The notes beneath the pieces were generated by a model that had not been told where the DNA came from, made no database searches, and saw nothing but the letters and a program-made list of their open reading frames with translations. A DNA stretch of 5,619 nucleotides, from positions 8,517 to 14,135 of the forward strand of contig DFFD01000130.1 in the NCBI GenBank assembly GCA_002369495.1, written 5' to 3'. Below, in pieces: positions 1 through 5,619 of the stretch. The stretch is from Lachnospiraceae bacterium UBA3785. GTDB lineage: Bacteria; Bacillota; Clostridia; Lachnospirales; Lachnospiraceae. A program made the translations under genes and the position numbers. Numbering within the stretch: the first letter of the stretch is position 1; every line of letters begins with the position of its first letter.

Positions 1-3000
1 GCCCGCACAAACTCGTCGAGCGAAGCCTTCTTCGCCGCCCGCATGATCTCCACCCGGGAGGCGTCGACTTTGCCGACCGCGATATTTTCCGCGATCGTAT
101 CGTTGAAGAGCTGCGTCTCCTGCGCGACGTAAGCCTCCGCATCGCGAAGCCGGTTGGTCTGAATGCGGCGGATGTCTTCGCCGGAAAGCAGGATATCCCC
201 GCTGTCCGCATCGTAGAAGCGCATGAGGAGCTTTAAGAGCGTTGATTTCCCGGAACCGCTCGGGCCGAGGATCCCGGTGATCTTCCCTCTCGGGATCGTC
301 AGGGAGACGTCGTCAAGGACCTTCTCCGCACCGTAGGCGAACGAGACGTGCGAGACTCTCGCGCCTTCGAAATGATAGTAGCCCTCCCAGCTGTCCTGGC
401 GGTCATAGGCTGTGATCTCCTTCACGACCGGTTCCTCCTCGAGGATCCCGAGCACACGGTCGCCCGCCCCCAGCGTGAGCGCAAGGCTGTTCGAGAGCGC
501 GGACAGCGCCGTGACCGGACCGAAGGACCCCGACATCGCAAGGACCGCGATGAGCGCTTCGCCCGGCCCGATCGCGCCGGTTTCGGCAAGATGCGCTGTA
601 AGGAACGCCATGCCGAAGGAGCAGACAAGTATTACAAGCGTCGTTACCGCGCTCTGCCCGCCCGCGAGGGAAGCCAGTCTCCCGGACGTCCCGGCAAGTT
701 CATCGGACTTTTCCGCCATGGCCGCTCTCCGCTTCTCACCATACCCGAAACCGAGTGTCACGTCAAGACCTCTCAGGGAATCGAGGACATACCCGGAAAG
801 AGCACCCATGCCGGCACGGTTTTCAGCGCCCTCACCGCGGGTGCGGCCCCCGTTCCAGAGCGGAATAATGAGGCCGACCGTGAGATAACCGGCAAAGGCA
901 AGGCAGCCTGCCGACGGATGGATTGCGGCCAGGAATGCCGTCATGATCCCCGAAACGATCACCGCGATCGCAATCGGGGAAATTGTGTGCGCGTAGAAGA
1001 CTTCGAGAAGCTCGATGTCCGCGGTCAGGACCGAGATGAGATCGCCCTTGTCCCGCCCGTCCATTTTCGCCGGCGCAAGCTTTCTCAGCGCCTCAAACAC
1101 CTTGTGCCTGATCAGCGCCAGCAGCCTGAACGCGATATAGTGGTTGCAGTACTGCTCCGCGTAGTGGAGAAGTCCGCGGAGGACCGCCGCCGCGCCCATG
1201 AAAATGAAAAGCAGTCTCACCGGATCCGCCCCGAACACGCCCGGCAGCGCGAGAAGTCCGCTTCCGCTCTGCAGAGCCATCCCGGCGAAGATCGTGACGA
1301 AGATCGCCATGAGAAACCCGATGACGCCGAGCGCGATCGCCAGCAGCATGATCGGCAGAAGCGGTGAGACGAGGCCGATCAGCTGCCCCATCACGGCAAA
1401 GCCGCTTCTTGCTGAGGCGGGCTTTCTGTTTTCATTTTCCGGAGCGGCGCTCATGACCTCGTCCGCTCCCAGCATAACGCTGGGGACGTCCGCCCCGCTC
1501 GGCGCGCTCACATGGTGCTCGTTCAGCGATGCCTGGATCTCCGCCTCCGGGATCCGCTCCGCCTCCTCCTTCGCGAGCCGCTGCGTCATGCTGTGCTTCT
1601 TGGCTTTGCTGCCCGAGGTATCGTCCGCAAATTTCTCGAGAAGGCGCTGGATCTTCTTAAGCCGCACAAGGTCGTCGCCCGGCTCGTCGCTTTCCTCATC
1701 GATCTCCTCTTTCTCCCGGACTTCCTCCATGGAGACTGTTTCAGGCTCGTGCCCGTCCGCATAGGTCTCGAGCGCCCGCTGCGCTCTGTAGAGCCGCGCA
1801 TAGCCGCCTTCCTTCGCGAGAAGCTCCTCGTGGGTACCGCTCTCCGCGATCCCGCCGTCCTCCAGCATGAAGATGACGTCCGCCGGGACACAGTTGTGCA
1901 GCCTGTGGGAGATCATGACGACCGTCTTCTCCCCCGCGAGCTTCCCGATGACGTCCATGATCATCTCCTCCGACTCGGCGTCGATGTTGGAGGAAGCCTC
2001 GTCGAAAATGAAAACATCCGCCCCCGACAGCAGCGCCCGCGCAATCGCAAGCCTCTGGGCCTGCCCGCCGGAGAGATTCGCGGCTTTCGCCTGTATCTCC
2101 GTCTTAAGCCCCTGCCGGGAGTCCAGGAAGTCGAGAAGCCGCACCTCGTGGAGAACGCGGCGCATCTCGGACTCGGAAGCGCCCGGTTTCGCGATTTTCA
2201 GGTTCTCCTCGACGGTTCCGGCAAAAAGATAACTGTTTGATTCCACAAGCGTGACATGCCGGAGAAGATCCGCCTCGGAAACCTCCCGGAGCTCCTTCTC
2301 CCCGATGCGGATCTCGCCCTCATAGCCGTGGAGCCTCCCGGAGAGCAGCTTTGCGATCGTGCTCTTGCCGCTGCCGGACTCCCCGACGATCGCCGCAAAC
2401 GAGCCCGCCGGCACAAGAAGATCGACTCCCTTCAGGATCCCGCGCGGTCCTCCGCAGGAAAAATGAACCCCGGAAAGCCGGACCGCATGAGGCCCGTTTC
2501 CGATCGTCTCCTTCCCCTCCTCGCGCTCAGGGAGATCCAGAAGGGCAAAGATCCGGTCGGCAGCCGCCATCCCGTTCATCGCGACATGAAAATAAGACCC
2601 GAGCCTGCGAAGCGGCAGGAAAAACTCCGCCGCGAGGAAAAGAACGGCGATCGCCCCGGACAGGCTCACATCCCCGCGCAGGCACCCTGCGACCGCGGCG
2701 CCCATGCCGGCGGCCGTCCCCCCGTAGGCCATGATATCCATGACCGAGGTGGAGTTCAGCTGCATGACGAGAACTTTCATTGTAATTTTCCGGAAATGCT
2801 CCGCCTCCGCGTCCATCTCCTGCGCCTTCTTCGCGTCCGCGCGGTAGAGCTTCAGCACGGAAAGTCCCTCGAGATTCTCGAGAAAGCTGTCGCCGAGGCT
2901 CGCGTAGACACTCCAGTAGCGCGAAAGAAGCCTCTTCGCGATCTTCTGCACGACCACGATGGAGAGCGGGATGAGCGGTACAAATATTAGCAGGATCACC

Positions 3001-3479
3001 GCGGTCCTTAAGCTGATCAGCGCCGCGATCACCGCAAAGAGCGTTAAGGGGGCGAGCATGCTGTAGAAGAACTGGGGCAGATATTTTCCGTAATAAGTCT
3101 CAAGCTGCTCCACGCCTTCCGTGGACATCTGCACGATCTCCGAGGAGGCAATGTGCTCGCGGTAACCCGCTCCGAGGCGCAGAATCTTTCCGTAGACCGC
3201 GTCGCGGAGCACTTTCTTCACATCGGCCCCGGCCTTGTAGGACGCGGATGCGGCGAGCTTCTCCGCGATCACCCTCACGGCGATGCTGACAGCTGCGGCA
3301 ATGAGAAGGCGAATGGCACCCTCCCGGTCCGCGGTTCCACTCTGGAGCGCCGCGATAAAATCCGCGAGGAAAAAGACCGCCGCGATCCGGAAAAGAAGCG
3401 CCGCCCACTGGATGAGGACATTCTGGATAATGTATTTTTTCTCTTTTCCCAGAAGCTGGAAAAGCCTGGTTCTGATCAT
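1..3479 (-). CDS. cydDC: Fused CydD-CydC-type ABC exporter (TMD-NBD-TMD-NBD), 3' end off window
   Basis: One open frame runs from ATG at 3479 to the left edge (1159 codons, no stop), so one polypeptide carries two complete transmembrane domains and two ATPase domains. Half 1 resembles CydD: membrane helices at about 20-45, 52-75, 135-178 and 245-290, with the EGVEQLE...YLPQ stretch at 121-135. NBD1 has Walker A GESGSGKST (366-374), LSGGQ (469-473), Walker B D493/E494 and switch H525. A charged linker (about 572-690) leads to a CydC-like half (helices from about 700). NBD2 has A-loop Y1049, Walker A GPSGSGKST (1072-1080) and Q-loop Q1120; its signature, Walker B and H-loop lie past the edge, so about 110-120 residues are probably missing. 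In E. coli, CydDC is an inner-membrane exporter needed for cytochrome bd assembly, reported to move thiols and more recently heme. H780 (NHYIAF) aligns with E. coli CydC His85, and H298 (YFHVA) with the histidine of the CydD YHA motif. AAGGGAG five bases upstream supports the start. Substrate is inferred; no cydAB is visible here. Confidence 0.85.
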   Translation of the reverse strand, partial: MIRTRLFQLLGKEKKYIIQNVLIQWAALLFRIAAVFFLADFIAALQSGTADREGAIRLLIAAAVSIAVRVIAEKLAASASYKAGADVKKVLRDAVYGKILRLGAGYREHIASSEIVQMSTEGVEQLETYYGKYLPQFFYSMLAPLTLFAVIAALISLRTAVILLIFVPLIPLSIVVVQKIAKRLLSRYWSVYASLGDSFLENLEGLSVLKLYRADAKKAQEMDAEAEHFRKITMKVLVMQLNSTSVMDIMAYGGTAAGMGAAVAGCLRGDVSLSGAIAVLFLAAEFFLPLRRLGSYFHVAMNGMAAADRIFALLDLPEREEGKETIGNGPHAVRLSGVHFSCGGPRGILKGVDLLVPAGSFAAIVGESGSGKSTIAKLLSGRLHGYEGEIRIGEKELREVSEADLLRHVTLVESNSYLFAGTVEENLKIAKPGASESEMRRVLHEVRLLDFLDSRQGLKTEIQAKAANLSGGQAQRLAIARALLSGADVFIFDEASSNIDAESEEMIMDVIGKLAGEKTVVMISHRLHNCVPADVIFMLEDGGIAESGTHEELLAKEGGYARLYRAQRALETYADGHEPETVSMEEVREKEEIDEESDEPGDDLVRLKKIQRLLEKFADDTSGSKAKKHSMTQRLAKEEAERIPEAEIQASLNEHHVSAPSGADVPSVMLGADEVMSAAPENENRKPASARSGFAVMGQLIGLVSPLLPIMLLAIALGVIGFLMAIFVTIFAGMALQSGSGLLALPGVFGADPVRLLFIFMGAAAVLRGLLHYAEQYCNHYIAFRLLALIRHKVFEALRKLAPAKMDGRDKGDLISVLTADIELLEVFYAHTISPIAIAVIVSGIMTAFLAAIHPSAGCLAFAGYLTVGLIIPLWNGGRTRGEGAENRAGMGALSGYVLDSLRGLDVTLGFGYGEKRRAAMAEKSDELAGTSGRLASLAGGQSAVTTLVILVCSFGMAFLTAHLAETGAIGPGEALIAVLAMSGSFGPVTALSALSNSLALTLGAGDRVLGILEEEPVVKEITAYDRQDSWEGYYHFEGARVSHVSFAYGAEKVLDDVSLTIPRGKITGILGPSGSGKSTLLKLLMRFYDADSGDILLSGEDIRRIQTNRLRDAEAYVAQETQLFNDTIAENIAVGKVDASRVEIMRAAKKASLDEFVR

Positions 3480-3575
3480 GCAGTCTCCCTTCCGATCCGA
3501 AAAATAACTGCCCGGCGCCGTCAGCCCGCGCCAAACCGGCCTGCCCCCGGCAGCAGTGCGGCGGCAGGACACTTA
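3480..3575 (-). other. GC-rich 5' leader of the CydDC-like transcript
   Basis: This is the predicted untranslated leader between the -10 box and the ATG. It is GC-rich apart from a short T-rich stretch (TTATTTTTC) before the ribosome binding site. A small perfect hairpin, CTGCC-GGG-GGCAG, occupies 3553-3541, and a GGCGC...GCGCC pairing is possible further down. I recognise no known riboswitch class, and I see no open frame that clearly looks like a leader peptide. Confidence 0.35.
3485..3491 (-). promoter_or_regulatory. Ribosome binding site of the CydDC-like gene
   Basis: AAGGGAG on the minus strand lies five bases before the ATG at 3479-3477. It decides the start: the frame stays open further upstream for at least ten codons, but no better start with a Shine-Dalgarno site is seen there. 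Confidence 0.75.
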
Positions 3576-3581
3576 TTTATT

Positions 3582-3611
3582 ATTATAATTAACCTGTCCC
3601 TCATTTATCAA
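3582..3611 (-). promoter_or_regulatory. Sigma-A-type promoter of the CydDC-like gene
   Basis: On the minus strand, TTGATA (3611-3606, 5 of 6 matches to the -35 consensus) is followed after an 18-base spacer by a perfect TATAAT (3587-3582). Transcription would begin near 3575 and leave a leader of about 95 bases. The surrounding AT-rich block contrasts sharply with the GC-rich genes on either side. The -35 element lies inside the palindrome at 3600-3615, which suggests repression by a bound protein. Confidence 0.7.
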
Positions 3612-3615
3612 TGAG
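3600..3615. promoter_or_regulatory. Candidate operator palindrome over the -35 element
   Basis: CTCATT-TATC-AATGAG is a perfect 6-base inverted repeat with a 4-base centre. It covers the -35 element of the leftward promoter and sits in the shared intergenic region next to a DtxR/MntR-type regulator gene. Family members bind short palindromes as dimers, so this is the best visible candidate for the regulator's site. It does not match the classical DtxR box or the B. subtilis MntR box as I remember them. Its role is inferred from position and symmetry only; as RNA it would fall upstream of the predicted leftward transcript. Confidence 0.45.
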
Positions 3616-3640
3616 TTTTTACATTTTTGTTAAAAAAAGA

Positions 3641-3669
3641 GTGCAAATCCCCGCCTTCTATGGTAAATT
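3641..3669 (+). promoter_or_regulatory. Weak candidate promoter of the regulator gene
   Basis: TGGTAAATT (3661-3669) resembles an extended -10 element (TGn plus TAAATT, 4 of 6 matches). The hexamer 17 bases upstream (GTGCAA at 3641-3646) is a poor -35. An alternative -10 is TATAAA at 3669-3674, which also lacks a good -35. The AT-rich context and the position before the ribosome binding site are the main support. Confidence 0.3.
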
Positions 3670-3691
3670 ATAAATTAGAACACCGCAAATC

Positions 3692-3697
3692 AGGAGG
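3692..3697 (+). promoter_or_regulatory. Ribosome binding site of the metalloregulator gene
   Basis: A perfect AGGAGG lies seven bases before the ATG at 3705. It decides the start, because the frame is open back to a TTG at 3627 that would add 26 residues unlike anything in the DtxR/MntR family and would place this site inside the gene. Confidence 0.9.
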
Positions 3698-3704
3698 AGT
3701 TAAG

Positions 3705-4127
3705 ATGAACTACAACGAGTCCTCGGAAGACTATCTCGAGGCGATCCTCATGCTGCGCGAGCAGATCGGCAAGGTTCGCTCCATTGATATCGTCTACAAG
3801 CTCGGCTACTCAAAGCCCAGCATCAGCATCGCGATGAAGAAGCTTCGCGAGAAGGGGCTCATCCTCATGGATGAAGACGGCTATATCTCGCTGACCGACG
3901 AAGGCCAGAAGATCGCCCGCCACACCTACACCCGCCACAAGGTCCTGACGTCCTTCTTCGAGAGCCTCGGGGTCAACCCCAAGACTGCGGAGAACGACGC
4001 ATGCAAGATCGAACACGACATCAGCGAGGAGACCTTCAGGCGCCTGCGCCTCTTCATGACGATTCATCCGGACATCCACAGGGAGATGCTGGATGCGGCG
4101 AACGGGCAGCCGAAGGACGAGGAATAA
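3705..4127 (+). CDS. DtxR/MntR-family metal-dependent transcriptional regulator
   Basis: This 140-residue cytoplasmic protein has the length of B. subtilis MntR (about 142) and lacks the C-terminal SH3-like domain of DtxR. Residues 5-65 form a winged helix-turn-helix: recognition helix about 36-50 (SKPSISIAMKKLREK), then a wing (MDEDGYISLTDEG). Residues about 70-130 form the metal-binding and dimerisation helices. By eye alignment the metal ligands are D9, E12, H78, C100, E103 and H104. D9 matches MntR Asp8, but C100 sits where MntR has Glu99 and DtxR has Cys102, giving a mixed ligand set that leaves the metal (Mn or Fe) open. Such proteins bind a palindrome when metal-loaded and usually repress transport genes. 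The gene diverges from the CydDC-like exporter across 225 bases and ends at its own terminator, so it is probably monocistronic. The family call is secure; the exporter as target and the metal are inference. Confidence 0.9.
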   Translation: MNYNESSEDYLEAILMLREQIGKVRSIDIVYKLGYSKPSISIAMKKLREKGLILMDEDGYISLTDEGQKIARHTYTRHKVLTSFFESLGVNPKTAENDACKIEHDISEETFRRLRLFMTIHPDIHREMLDAANGQPKDEE

Positions 4128-4140
4128 GAGATCTGCATAG

Positions 4141-4165
4141 AGGGCGGCCGGGGCTGCCCTTTTTT
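4141..4165 (+). terminator. Rho-independent terminator of the regulator gene
   Basis: An 8-pair stem, one pair being G-U (AGGGCGGC at 4141-4148 with GCTGCCCT at 4153-4160), closes a 4-base loop and runs into six T residues (4160-4165). It begins 13 bases after the regulator stop codon. On the minus strand no T-run follows the stem, so it acts in the rightward direction only. Confidence 0.85.
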
Positions 4166-4205
4166 CGATGCAGCGGTAAGTTGCAACTAACCTAAGTTCT
4201 TACAA

Positions 4206-4291
4206 CGGGGACGGTTCCCAGGGACGGTTCTTTAAAGCCGGGCCGCAGCCCGGCTTTCCGAGAACCGTCCCTCAGGAACCGTCCCTGGGAA
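4206..4291. repeat. REP/MITE-like palindromic element with four GGGACGGTTC motifs
   Basis: GGGACGGTTC occurs at 4208-4217 and 4221-4230, and its complement GAACCGTCCC at 4262-4271 and 4276-4285. Between them a perfect 10-pair hairpin joins AAAGCCGGGC (4234-4243) to GCCCGGCTTT (4248-4257) around CGCA. Two outer pairings compete: AGGGACGGTTCT (4220-4231) with 4261-4272 gives 12 pairs, while TTCCCAGGGACGGTTC (4215-4230) with 4276-4291 gives 16 perfect pairs. From memory, GGGACGGTTC-type arms recur as dispersed palindromes in clostridial and other genomes, sometimes near IS200-like (RAYT) tyrosine transposases. No transposase is present here. The element fills the space between two convergent genes and may also protect or end the leftward transcript, although it has no T-run of canonical length. 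Confidence 0.75.
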
Positions 4292-4292
4292 A

Positions 4293-5619
4293 CTACCCCC
4301 GCTCCTGCCGGCCGCGGATCCTGTACATCATAAACAGCACCGTCACCGGCATCACATACACCACCGGGAACATATACCGCGGATGCAGCTGGATCACCGG
4401 GCCCAGGATCACAAAGACGACCGAGAACCACGAGAGCGCCAGCAGCAGGAAATCATCCGCGAGGAAAGCTGCGGAGAGCACCGTGGCAAAGAGCAGCACA
4501 TAGAACCAGAAGGAGACATTTCCCAGCCAGCGCACCAGCGGGACCCTGTGGAGGAGCTCAAACTCCTTCACGATCCATTTTCTGAGCGTCGCAAGCTTAT
4601 CGACCCGACCGAAAAGCCCGTTAAGAGAGGAAAACCGTTCTCCGTAAGGCGCCGTATCAAGATCGGTATAGAGCATCACGTTGTCCGCCTCCGGCATGAA
4701 GAGATAATGATTCTGCGCCCATGTCGCGGAGACATAGCAGAGCGGATGCTTCAAAAACTGGGCAAACCATACCTTAAAATAGGGAACAAGCTTCGAGTCA
4801 TTCTCCCTGTACATCCCCTTGACCGGATCCGCGATCCGCGGGTCGTACGCGTCCGCCAGCTTGTCGATGGGAAGAACCGCGTCGATGGCCTCGCGCTCCT
4901 CCTCTGTCACTTCATTTCCGTACTCCTTCACATAGCGGGCCGTCTGCTGGAAGGGAAGCGAGAGCGCTTCTTTGATGCTGCCCTTCTCCGCGTGGAAGAA
5001 AGCGCCGAGAAAGCTGTAGAGCGACGCGGATACGATGAGGGCTGCCACAAGCACCACGGCCGGCCGCTTCGAAAGCTTCTTCCTGAAGCACCGCACAAGG
5101 AAAAGCAGGGCTGAGGCGATGAGAATATAGGAACCGTTCTTCCGGATCAGCCAGATGTTGACGACCGCAAAAAAGAGGACTGCAAGCTTCCACGGGCTTT
5201 TCGAAAATGCCTCGTGATCCAGAAACAGGTCGACAAGACACAGGAAGAAGATCACGATGAAGGCAGTGTAGAGCTCATCCTTGATAATGACGCCGACATA
5301 GCCGGAGATATAGGGGTTCAGAAGGTACATGAGAAGCACCGTCATGCGGACGCTCCTCCTGACATGCATTTTCCGAAGGATACTGACGGACCAGCCGAGG
5401 GCTGCGACCAGGACGATATAGTGAATGACGGAAAATGCAAACATCCCGTAATTCGGATGGCCGAAAGACTCGCCGATCTCTACCAGTTTCCCCATGATGA
5501 GGGTGTACCAGACCGAGTGGTGCTCGCTTAAGCTGCCGCCCCGATACTGCTCCAGCATCGCAAGCGTGTCATAGCACACGGCTGCCGGATACTTGATGAG
5601 GAGAAGCGGGAGCCAGCCG
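4293..5619 (-). CDS. Polytopic membrane protein, DUF6020-like, 5' end off window
   Basis: The frame is open to the right edge and stops at TAG 4295-4293, giving 441 residues of the C-terminal part. A GTG at 5579 lies inside continuous family-like sequence (KYPAAVCYDT) and has no evident ribosome binding site, so the true start is upstream of the window. Counting from the first codon in the window, hydrophobic segments lie at about 58-80, 92-112, 114-133, 142-158, 163-177 and 186-208. A long, probably external loop (about 208-365) follows, then segments at about 368-386, 390-407 and 413-432. Family-like motifs, from memory, are an early YP...YD...Q stretch, IKDELYTAF, LSLPFQQTARYV (219-230), AYDPRIADPVK and HPRYMFPVVY (412-421). 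This layout resembles DUF6020 proteins and multi-pass glycosyltransferase-like enzymes that act on lipid-linked sugars. No catalytic residue can be assigned, and neither adjacent gene suggests a pathway. It converges on the regulator gene and ends two bases from the palindromic element. Confidence 0.75.
   Translation of the reverse strand, partial: GWLPLLLIKYPAAVCYDTLAMLEQYRGGSLSEHHSVWYTLIMGKLVEIGESFGHPNYGMFAFSVIHYIVLVAALGWSVSILRKMHVRRSVRMTVLLMYLLNPYISGYVGVIIKDELYTAFIVIFFLCLVDLFLDHEAFSKSPWKLAVLFFAVVNIWLIRKNGSYILIASALLFLVRCFRKKLSKRPAVVLVAALIVSASLYSFLGAFFHAEKGSIKEALSLPFQQTARYVKEYGNEVTEEEREAIDAVLPIDKLADAYDPRIADPVKGMYRENDSKLVPYFKVWFAQFLKHPLCYVSATWAQNHYLFMPEADNVMLYTDLDTAPYGERFSSLNGLFGRVDKLATLRKWIVKEFELLHRVPLVRWLGNVSFWFYVLLFATVLSAAFLADDFLLLALSWFSVVFVILGPVIQLHPRYMFPVVYVMPVTVLFMMYRIRGRQERG

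Noticed and set aside
348..2990. Long plus-strand open frames (for example 348-1367, 1512-2240, 2256-2990) opposite the ABC exporter gene
   Set aside because: They are antisense shadows: their proteins are Arg/Asp/Pro-rich low-complexity sequence with no recognisable domain, while the minus-strand frame across the same DNA gives a complete ABC exporter with all its motifs.
3100..3614. Short open frames on both strands at the start of the exporter gene and its leader (3100-3534 minus, 3153-3614 plus)
   Set aside because: Out of frame with the clear CydD-like N-terminus, no family resemblance, and no supporting ribosome binding site; AAGGGAG at 3491-3485 marks the true start.
3618..3623. TTTACA as a -35 element for the regulator
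   Set aside because: No acceptable -10 hexamer lies 16-18 bases downstream (the position reads GTGCAA), so it does not form a plausible promoter.
3627..3704. Upstream TTG start extending the regulator by 26 residues
   Set aside because: The extension crosses the AT-rich promoter region and a perfect AGGAGG placed correctly for the ATG at 3705; family members begin at the equivalent of that ATG.
4179..4196. CTAACCTAA, resembling half of a DtxR box, next to the small palindrome AGTTGCAACT
   Set aside because: It lies between the ends of two convergent genes, has no matching left half and is not near a promoter, so chance is the simplest explanation.
4234..4257. Central hairpin of the repeat as a canonical terminator for the leftward gene
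   Set aside because: Only three T residues follow the stem on the minus strand, so it lacks the U-tract of a rho-independent terminator; it is better described as the core of the palindromic element.
5570..5579. GTG at 5579 as the true start of the membrane-protein gene
   Set aside because: No Shine-Dalgarno site precedes it, and the frame continues to the window edge with hydrophobic, family-like sequence (WLPLLLIKYPAA), so the gene is truncated by the window rather than starting here.

Overview
The window most likely comes from a GC-rich member of the Bacillota, probably a clostridial (Lachnospiraceae-like) anaerobe. The grounds are strong purine-rich Shine-Dalgarno sites (AGGAGG, AAGGGAG), an AT-rich intergenic promoter inside GC-rich coding DNA, and protein sequences that resemble clostridial versions of their families. 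This is inference from sequence character, not a database match.

Layout: (1) From the left edge to 3479, on the minus strand, a single uninterrupted reading frame encodes a very large ABC exporter in which the two halves of a CydD/CydC-type heterodimer are fused as TMD-NBD-TMD-NBD. The last part of the second ATPase domain lies outside the window. (2) Positions 3480-3704 are a divergent, AT-rich intergenic region. It holds a good sigma-A-type promoter for the exporter, a palindrome lying on that promoter's -35 element, and the ribosome binding sites of both flanking genes. (3) Positions 3705-4127, plus strand, encode a 140-residue DtxR/MntR-family metal-dependent regulator, closed by a rho-independent terminator. 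(4) Positions 4206-4291 hold a compact REP/MITE-like element with four copies of GGGACGGTTC (two direct, two inverted) around a GC-rich hairpin. (5) From 4293 to the right edge, on the minus strand, lies the C-terminal part of a multi-pass membrane protein resembling the DUF6020 family.

The most coherent reading is a small metal/heme-linked module. A metalloregulator is transcribed away from a one-chain CydDC-like exporter, and a palindrome in the shared intergenic region is placed where a bound repressor would block the exporter promoter. The exporter keeps histidines that align with those tied to heme binding in E. coli CydDC, and the regulator has a Cys at a metal-ligand position where DtxR (iron type) has Cys and MntR has Glu. 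The link between regulator and exporter is inferred from position and the palindrome only. The membrane protein on the right appears unrelated and converges on the regulator.
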